From: Pseudomonas sp. CHM02 | GTDB lineage: Bacteria; Pseudomonadota; Gammaproteobacteria; Pseudomonadales; Pseudomonadaceae | Reading direction: 5' to 3' | NCBI RefSeq assembly: GCF_000612585.1 | Contig: NZ_JFCA01000036.1 | Location: forward strand, 17,444 to 81,443 | Length of the DNA: 64,000 nucleotides | Notes under the pieces: generated by a model | Databases searched by the model: none | The model's input: only the letters and a program-made list of their open reading frames with translations | What the model was told of the DNA's origin: nothing | Made by a program: the position numbers and the translations under genes | In this document: piece by piece, positions 58,992 to 64,000 of the stretch | How positions within the stretch are numbered: position 1 is the stretch's first letter | Layout: each line of letters opens with the position of its first letter

Positions 58992-59704
58992 TGCACGGCC
59001 TCCACAGCGGAGACGGCAGGCGTCATCTCACGGGTGAGCCTTCGGTCAAACCGATGCAGGCGGATCGCGTGAATGATGAAGGCGCAGATCGCCGTAGGGA
59101 TCCCCCACACCGCAATGTGCAGAGGCTCCACGTCAATCCCGGAACCGAGCAGGAAGGTGTGCATCAATGCGATGGCGCCAAAGGCGACAAAAATGTCCTC
59201 ACCAAAAAACAGGCCGACGTTGTCCGTCGCGGCGCACATGGCCAGTACCTTGTGACGCAGCTTGTCCGGCAGCTTGCCATAGCGCTTTTCTGCCGCGCCC
59301 TCGGCCATCGGTGCCAGCAACGGACGCACCATCTGCGGGTGCCCGCCCAGGCTGGTCAAGCCCATGGCGGCCGTGGATTCACGCACAAACAGATAGATGA
59401 TCAACAAGCGCCCCACCGTGGCCCGTTCGAACCGTGCAATCCAGTTCTGCGCATGCAGGCGCAACCCGTGGCGCTCCAGCAGGCCGATGACCGCCAGGGG
59501 CAACAACAGAATCAATTGCAGGGCACGGGTCTGAAGGAAGCCATCGCCCATGGTGGCGAGGATTTTTTCCAACGGAAAATGGGCGGCAAGCCCGGTGGCG
59601 ATAGCGGCGGCGGTGACCACCAACAATGGGTTGAAGCGCAAGACGAAGCCAACCACGATCACAAGTACGCCGATCAACGGCCATAAGTTCACAACAGTTT
59701 GCAT
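58988..59704 (-). CDS. DUF969 family membrane protein, probable transporter subunit
   Basis: 238-residue integral membrane protein: MQTVVNLWPLIGVLVIVVGF at the start, ESTAAMGLTSLGGHPQMVRP and AMCAATDNVGLFFGEDIFVA in the middle. The start at 59704 follows AAGGACC; a longer frame to 59740 is less likely. Partner of DUF979 and first gene of the DUF969-DUF979-pcp operon. Confidence 0.88.
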   Translation of the reverse strand: MQTVVNLWPLIGVLVIVVGFVLRFNPLLVVTAAAIATGLAAHFPLEKILATMGDGFLQTRALQLILLLPLAVIGLLERHGLRLHAQNWIARFERATVGRLLIIYLFVRESTAAMGLTSLGGHPQMVRPLLAPMAEGAAEKRYGKLPDKLRHKVLAMCAATDNVGLFFGEDIFVAFGAIALMHTFLLGSGIDVEPLHIAVWGIPTAICAFIIHAIRLHRFDRRLTREMTPAVSAVEAVQ

Positions 59705-59936
59705 GGCGATGAGGTCCTTAAGTGCGCGCTGCGGCGCCATTACAGCAGGATGTGAATAAAGGGTTCACAGCAAGAAGTGGCGTGCAGTCGGCTCGGTTTT
59801 TTATTGTTGACCCGAAAGGTCGAGCGTCAGTGGCGGCAACTTTGCTGCCTGGGGGCGGGAGGTGTCCAACAAGAAAAATTGTTGCTGCGAACCAATAAAT
59901 TTTGTCGGTGATTGAACCGCGCGAATGTAACGAGAT

Positions 59937-60194
59937 ATGGACAGACCCGCAGGGATTCGCGCATCTTGGCGCCGCCTGCTTTATCGCTATGTCGCCGGTG
60001 CGCTGGTCGGTAACACCTGGGCGCTCTCCCGCGCCGACTATTCCGACCTGAAATCCGGCGAACCGATCGGCACACGCACCTACGACACGTCGCCCTCCGC
60101 CTGGGAAGGCTATTGCCTCGGCCATGACGCAGAACAGGTACAGGCGATTGCCAAGCAGATGATCAGCGATATCAAGAGAACCAAGGCCAAGTAA
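59937..60194 (+). CDS. Hypothetical small protein
   Basis: 85 residues; N-terminus basic (MDRPAGIRASWRRLLYRYVA), C-terminus helical and polar (GHDAEQVQAIAKQMISDIKR). No clear binding site. Not recognised. It could be a real small gene or the 3' part of a degraded one. Confidence 0.4.
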   Translation: MDRPAGIRASWRRLLYRYVAGALVGNTWALSRADYSDLKSGEPIGTRTYDTSPSAWEGYCLGHDAEQVQAIAKQMISDIKRTKAK

Positions 60195-60361
60195 ATCGCC
60201 ACCGTGGCGAAAACGCGTGTTCTCATTCGGGTTCCTGATGTTTTTGCTGTTGGTGGCGATAGTTGAACTGCTGCTGCAGATTTTTCCTGGTGCTAGCGGC
60301 TGAGACTGACGCCCGGTATTGTCAGGCCCAAGCGACCTTCACTGAACAAGGGCCAGCACCG

Positions 60362-61792
60362 GTGACTTCACCCACTTCAGATCCCTGCGCCGACACCAAC
60401 CTCAGCGTACAAACCCGGCTGATTGCCCTGGTGGTCGCCGTGACCTTCTTCATGGAGAACCTCGATGCCACGGTGATCGCCACGGCCCTGCCGACCATGG
60501 CCTCCGCCTTCGGGGTGACACCGGTCGACATGAACATCGGCATCACCGCCTACATTCTTGCTGTGGCGATCTTCATCCCGCTGTCCAGCTGGATCGCCGA
60601 CCGCTTCGGCGCACGCCGAGTCTTTGCTGGCGCGATCATCGTGTTTACCCTCGCCTCACTGCTGTGCGGGCTGAGCCAAAGCCTTGAAATGTTCGTGTTC
60701 GCCCGTGTCCTGCAAGGCATCGGTGGCGCGTTGATGGTGCCTGTGGGGCGTTTGGCAGTGCTGCGCAATACCGATAAAAAAGACTTGGTAAAAATGATCG
60801 CGATCATTACCTGGCCCGGGCTGGTGGCGCCGATTCTCGGACCATTGGCCGGCGGCTTGATCGTCACGCATGCCTCGTGGCCATGGATCTTCTACGTGAA
60901 CTTGCCGCTGGGCGCCCTGGCACTGGCCGCCGCGCTGTGGCTGGTGCCCGAAGGCCGCGAGGCCAGCGTGCGCAAGTTCGACGCCAAGGGCTTTGTGTTG
61001 CTGGCAGGCGCCTGCATGGCGCTGTTGGGTGGGCTGGAATGGCTGGGCAGCCAGGCTGGCGAAAGGCTCATCCCCGGCGCCGGGCTGGTGACGGCGGGCT
61101 TGCTGCTGTCGGTGTGGGCCGTGCACCATTGCCGGCATTACTCCGACCCGTTGTTGCCGCTGGAAACCCTGTCCATTAACACCTTCCGCGTCAGCATCTA
61201 CGGCGGCTCACTGTTCCGCCTCGCCATCAGCGCCCTGCCCTTCCTGCTGCCGCTGCTGTTCCAGGTTGCCTTTGGCTTATCCCCGGTGGATGCGGGCTTG
61301 TTGGTGCTGGCGGTATTCGCCGGCAACCTGGCGATGAAGCCCTTTACCACCGCCATCATGCAGCGCTTCGGGTTTCGCAAGGTGCTGTTGGTGAACGGGG
61401 TGATCGGCGTGGTGTCGATCGCGGCCTGCGCGTTGTTCACGGTACAGACGCCGTTTGCAGTGATTGTGGCGGTCTTGTTTGTGGGTGGCCTTTCACGCTC
61501 GATGCAGTTCACCTGCTACAACTCGATTGGCTTCGCGGACGTGCCCAAAGCCCGCATGAGCGAAGCGTCGGCCTTGTTCAGCATGTCGTTCCAACTGGCC
61601 ATGGGCATGGGCGTGACGGTGGCCGCATTGTTGTTGCGCGCATCCATGACCATGCAGGGGCATGAGGTTCAGGCCCAGGTTGCGGATTTTCGAGTGGCGT
61701 TCATCGGGGTGGCGCTGCTGGGGGTGTTGGCGCTTGTGGATGTGTATCGGCTGCCGACACAAGCTGGGGAAAGTGTGCTGAAGCGAGGTTGA
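60362..61792 (+). CDS. DHA2-family MFS transporter (EmrB/HsrA-like)
   Basis: 476-residue, about 14-TM drug:proton antiporter. The first helix has MENLDATVIATALPTMASAF, and motif A reads WIADRFGARRVFA. The start is taken as GTG with AAGGG upstream; an in-frame ATG at 60263 would add a Cys-rich tail with no counterpart in the family, and other starts are possible. Not associated with an EmrA membrane-fusion gene, unlike tripartite systems. Substrate unknown. Confidence 0.88.
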   Translation: MTSPTSDPCADTNLSVQTRLIALVVAVTFFMENLDATVIATALPTMASAFGVTPVDMNIGITAYILAVAIFIPLSSWIADRFGARRVFAGAIIVFTLASLLCGLSQSLEMFVFARVLQGIGGALMVPVGRLAVLRNTDKKDLVKMIAIITWPGLVAPILGPLAGGLIVTHASWPWIFYVNLPLGALALAAALWLVPEGREASVRKFDAKGFVLLAGACMALLGGLEWLGSQAGERLIPGAGLVTAGLLLSVWAVHHCRHYSDPLLPLETLSINTFRVSIYGGSLFRLAISALPFLLPLLFQVAFGLSPVDAGLLVLAVFAGNLAMKPFTTAIMQRFGFRKVLLVNGVIGVVSIAACALFTVQTPFAVIVAVLFVGGLSRSMQFTCYNSIGFADVPKARMSEASALFSMSFQLAMGMGVTVAALLLRASMTMQGHEVQAQVADFRVAFIGVALLGVLALVDVYRLPTQAGESVLKRG

Positions 61793-61818
61793 GCAAGAGA
61801 TTGGCAAATCACGGACAA

Positions 61819-61849
61819 CAAAAAAGGGCCCACCTTTCGGTGAGCCCTT
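61819..61849 (-). terminator. Rho-independent terminator of tRNA-Val
   Basis: On the minus strand AAGGGCTCACC-GAAA-GGTGGGCCCTT then T6; the GAAA tetraloop caps an 11-bp stem with a single mismatch. Confidence 0.87.
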
Positions 61850-61878
61850 CCAGACCGCCCAGCAGAGCGGATTTTGTT

Positions 61879-61955
61879 TGGTAGGCGCGATTGGACTCGA
61901 ACCAACGACCCCCACCATGTCAAGGTGGTGCTCTAACCAACTGAGCTACGTGCCT
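61879..61955 (-). tRNA. tRNA-Val(GAC)
   Basis: 77-nt tRNA with encoded CCA. Anticodon loop UUGACAU gives GAC. The acceptor stem is AGGCACG/CGCGCCT, so pair 5-68 is A-C, a mismatch. The other arms are normal (TTCGAGTCC T-arm). Terminator on the minus strand follows. Confidence 0.93.
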
Positions 61956-62139
61956 GCTGTGAGGCGGCATTCTACGGAATTCCGGAGGGGTGTCAACATC
62001 TTTTTTGCAGCTAACCCTATGAATATGCGAATTTTTTATTTGCGCGGGGCACACCCGTGGATTTCGGGTGGCTGGCAGGCAATTTTCAACTCAGGTAGGA
62101 TCGCAGCACTCGTAAAAAATATAAAACAGAGGTTCCAGG

Positions 62140-63423
62140 ATGGCGAACACCCCCTACCCCCAGTCGTATTACGCCGCTTCCGCGAATGCCGTGCCGCCGC
62201 GCCCAGTACTGCAAGGCGAAGTCGAAACCGATGTGTGCGTGATTGGCGCCGGCTACACCGGCCTTTCCAGCGCGCTGTTCCTGCTGGAGAACGGTTTTCG
62301 CGTGACGGTACTGGAAGCCGCCAAGGTGGGTTTTGGCGCCTCGGGCCGCAACGGCGGGCAGATCGTCAACAGCTACAGCCGTGATATCGATGTGATCGAG
62401 CGCAGCGTCGGCCCCAAGCAGGCGCAACTGCTGGGGCAGATGGCGTTTGAAGGCGGCAAGATCATTCGCGAGCGGGTCGCCAAGTATCAGATCCAGTGCG
62501 ACTTGAAGGACGGCGGTGTGTTCGCCGCACTTAACAGCAAGCACATGGGCCACTTGGAGTCGCAGAAGCGCCTGTGGGAACGCTACGGCCATACGCAACT
62601 TGAGTTGCTGGACGAGCGCCATATCCGCGAAGTGGTGGCCTGTGACAACTATGTCGGTGGTTTGCTGGACATGAGTGGCGGCCACATCCATCCGCTCAAC
62701 CTTGCACTCGGCGAAGCGGCCGCCGTGGAATCCCTGGGTGGCACGATCTACGAACAATCGGCAGCAGTGCGTATCGAGCGCGGCGCCAACCCGGTGGTGC
62801 ATACCGCCGAGGGCAAGGTCAGGGCCAAGTTCATCATCGTCGCGGGTAACGCCTACCTGGGCAACCTGGTGCCAGAGCTGGCAGCCAAGTCAATGCCATG
62901 CGGCACACAGGTGATCACCACCGCGCCGCTGGGCGATGAATTGGCCAAGACGCTGTTGCCGCAGGATTACTGCGTAGAAGACTGCAATTACCTGCTCGAC
63001 TACTACCGCCTCACCAGCGACAAGCGCCTGATTTTCGGCGGCGGCGTGGTGTATGGCGCACGCGACCCGGCGAACATCGAGGCGATCATCCGTCCGAAGA
63101 TGCTCAAGGCGTTCCCGCAGCTCAAGGATGTGAAGATCGACTATGCGTGGACCGGCAATTTCCTGCTGACCCTGTCGCGCTTGCCGCAGGTGGGCCGCCT
63201 GGGCGACAACATCTACTACTCGCAGGGCTGCAGCGGCCATGGCGTGACGTACACGCATCTGGCGGGCAAGGTACTGGCGGAAGCCCTCAGAGGACAGGCA
63301 GAGCGTTTTGATGCGTTTGCCGACCTGCCGCACTACCCGTTCCCGGGCGGGCAATTGTTGCGCACGCCGTTCGCGGCGATGGGCGCCTGGTACTACGGCC
63401 TACGCGACAAACTGGGGTTCTGA
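62140..63423 (+). CDS. FAD-dependent oxidase, PuuB/glycine-oxidase-like
   Basis: 427-residue DAO-family flavoenzyme. N-terminal FAD motif VIGAGYTGLSSALFLLENGF (about 35-54), then GASGRNGGQIVNSYS. The C-terminal half has DYAWTGNFLLTLSRLPQVGR and the ATP-loop-like QGCSGHGVTYTHLAGK. The pattern matches gamma-glutamylputrescine oxidase (PuuB) and related amine oxidases. Transcribed alone here; no puu genes flank it in the window, so the exact amine is uncertain. Followed after 18 bp by an IS110-like end. Confidence 0.9.
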   Translation: MANTPYPQSYYAASANAVPPRPVLQGEVETDVCVIGAGYTGLSSALFLLENGFRVTVLEAAKVGFGASGRNGGQIVNSYSRDIDVIERSVGPKQAQLLGQMAFEGGKIIRERVAKYQIQCDLKDGGVFAALNSKHMGHLESQKRLWERYGHTQLELLDERHIREVVACDNYVGGLLDMSGGHIHPLNLALGEAAAVESLGGTIYEQSAAVRIERGANPVVHTAEGKVRAKFIIVAGNAYLGNLVPELAAKSMPCGTQVITTAPLGDELAKTLLPQDYCVEDCNYLLDYYRLTSDKRLIFGGGVVYGARDPANIEAIIRPKMLKAFPQLKDVKIDYAWTGNFLLTLSRLPQVGRLGDNIYYSQGCSGHGVTYTHLAGKVLAEALRGQAERFDAFADLPHYPFPGGQLLRTPFAAMGAWYYGLRDKLGF

Positions 63424-64000
63424 CCCGAAACCTGTAATTGGATGGACTCGCCCAAGCCGAGGCGTCTGTGCGCCACGGTGGCATTCTTATAGAAGCCAAC
63501 GACAGCGAGGGCGAGACCATGAAAAAGCATACGACGATCAATCAGTCTTTGTCAGCAGATGTATTTGCATGCACCACAGTTGCCGTAGACCTTGCCAAAA
63601 GGGTCTTTCAGGCGGCTGGGGAAGATGCGCTCGGCCAAGTGATATTTGAGGAACGAATCAAGTCCCGTGAGGCGTTTCAGGCGTTTCTCAATAAGCTTCC
63701 GGTAAGCGTGACCGTATTGGTGGAAACCGGGCCCGGCGCTCAAGCATGGGCGCGGTTGCTGCAAACGCAGGGCAATCCCGTTCGTATTCTGCCAGCCCAG
63801 CTTGTTGCCAATCATCGCAGCGGCCCGAAAAACGATCGCAACGATGCGCTGGCTATTTTGCGTGCCGGCCGCGATTGCAAGATTCTAGCTGTTCCGGTCA
63901 AGAGTGCTGCGGCGCTGGCGATGCAGGCTTTGCACCGGGCTCGACAGGGATATGTAAGGCGTCGCACTGCCATAGGCAATCAGATGCGCGGCTTACTGTT
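63424..64000 (+). mobile_element. IS110/IS1111-family insertion sequence, left part (runs off window end)
   Basis: The left boundary is set near 63441, where TGGACTCGCCC, like IS1111-group ends, begins; about 80 bp precede the transposase ATG. No inverted repeat or target duplication can be shown because the right end lies outside the window. The insertion follows the PuuB-like gene's stop without disrupting it. Confidence 0.7.
63519..64000 (+). CDS. IS110-family DEDD transposase, N-terminal part
   Basis: About 160 residues before the window end. The RuvC-like DEDD site is visible: Asp in TVAVDLAKRVFQAA (about residue 24), Glu in VLVETGPGAQAWAR (about 72), and the two Asp of KNDRNDALAILRAG (about 105). 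The C-terminal Tnp_20 domain with the catalytic Ser is outside the window. Open and apparently intact. Confidence 0.9.
   Translation, partial: MKKHTTINQSLSADVFACTTVAVDLAKRVFQAAGEDALGQVIFEERIKSREAFQAFLNKLPVSVTVLVETGPGAQAWARLLQTQGNPVRILPAQLVANHRSGPKNDRNDALAILRAGRDCKILAVPVKSAAALAMQALHRARQGYVRRRTAIGNQMRGLL

Noticed and set aside
60238..60303. 21-codon hydrophobic frame (MFLLLVAIVELLLQIF)
   Set aside because: No ribosome-binding site and shorter than can be supported; could be a small membrane peptide but nothing shows it.
1..64000. CRISPR arrays, rRNA genes, prophage or integron
   Set aside because: No regularly spaced direct repeats, rRNA stretches, phage structural genes or integrase were seen.

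Overview
The window is chromosomal DNA of a Pseudomonas of the fluorescens group. The evidence is the gene order infC-rpmI-rplT-pheS-pheT-ihfA-merR-like-tRNA-Pro, an RsmE-type CsrA paralogue, a fluorescens-type REPIN next to ansB, a LexA-controlled DUF1654 gene, an AauR/sigma-54-type ansB promoter, and uniformly high GC with Pseudomonas-like coding. No CRISPR, rRNA or prophage was seen.

Layout. 1-4.85 kb: the 5' part of a TonB-dependent siderophore receptor (cut by the window edge), an Lrp/AsnC regulator, a divergent lactate-permease-family gene broken by an 11-bp tandem duplication, then an atypical SDR with a CmcJ/NvfI-like oxidoreductase. 4.9-28.5 kb: a large accessory catabolic region. 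It has a zinc-less MDR dehydrogenase with a VOC protein, a GlcG-MFS-TetR group, an IclR regulator, an electron-transfer flavoprotein pair placed behind a sugar-type (CUT2) ABC transporter, a GMC alcohol oxidase/dehydrogenase with an aldehyde dehydrogenase, a TetR regulator, a CoA-transferase, and a plus-strand run of acyl-CoA dehydrogenase, SDR, DUF993 aldolase-like protein, TIM-barrel isomerase, ExuT-like MFS and aldo/keto reductase. Four near-identical 18-bp palindromes (TAACCAA-N4-TTGGTTA type) sit at the promoters of this region and tie it into one regulon, including the distant MDR/VOC pair. The substrate cannot be read from the sequence. The gene set suggests uptake of a sugar-, polyol- or sugar-acid-like compound, oxidation of an alcohol to an acid, CoA activation, and flavin-linked dehydrogenation feeding a dedicated ETF.

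28.8-31.3 kb: an SDR, an exported yellow/royal-jelly-family protein and a small membrane protein. 31.4-39 kb: conserved translation block (tRNA-Pro, MerR-like, ihfA, pheT, pheS, rplT, rpmI, infC with an AUU start, thrS). 39-41.4 kb: small secreted proteins, a cold-shock protein and an I78-type inhibitor lipoprotein. 41.4-48.5 kb: ribose operon rbsBACRKD plus an exported nucleoside hydrolase, under a perfect LacI-type palindrome. 48.9-52 kb: periplasmic glutaminase-asparaginase with AauR boxes and a sigma-54 promoter, a REPIN, an SOS-box-controlled DUF1654/endonuclease I pair, a SPOR-like lipoprotein and rsmE. 52-64 kb: small conserved genes, a HAD phosphatase, a copper/heavy-metal-type two-component system with two palindromic response-regulator boxes, a DUF969-DUF979-pcp operon, a DHA2 MFS exporter, tRNA-Val with a mismatched acceptor pair, a PuuB-like oxidase, and the start of an IS110-family transposase running off the end.

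Functions were assigned by reading motifs and family resemblance. No database search was run. Most starts were chosen from Shine-Dalgarno position and family length.
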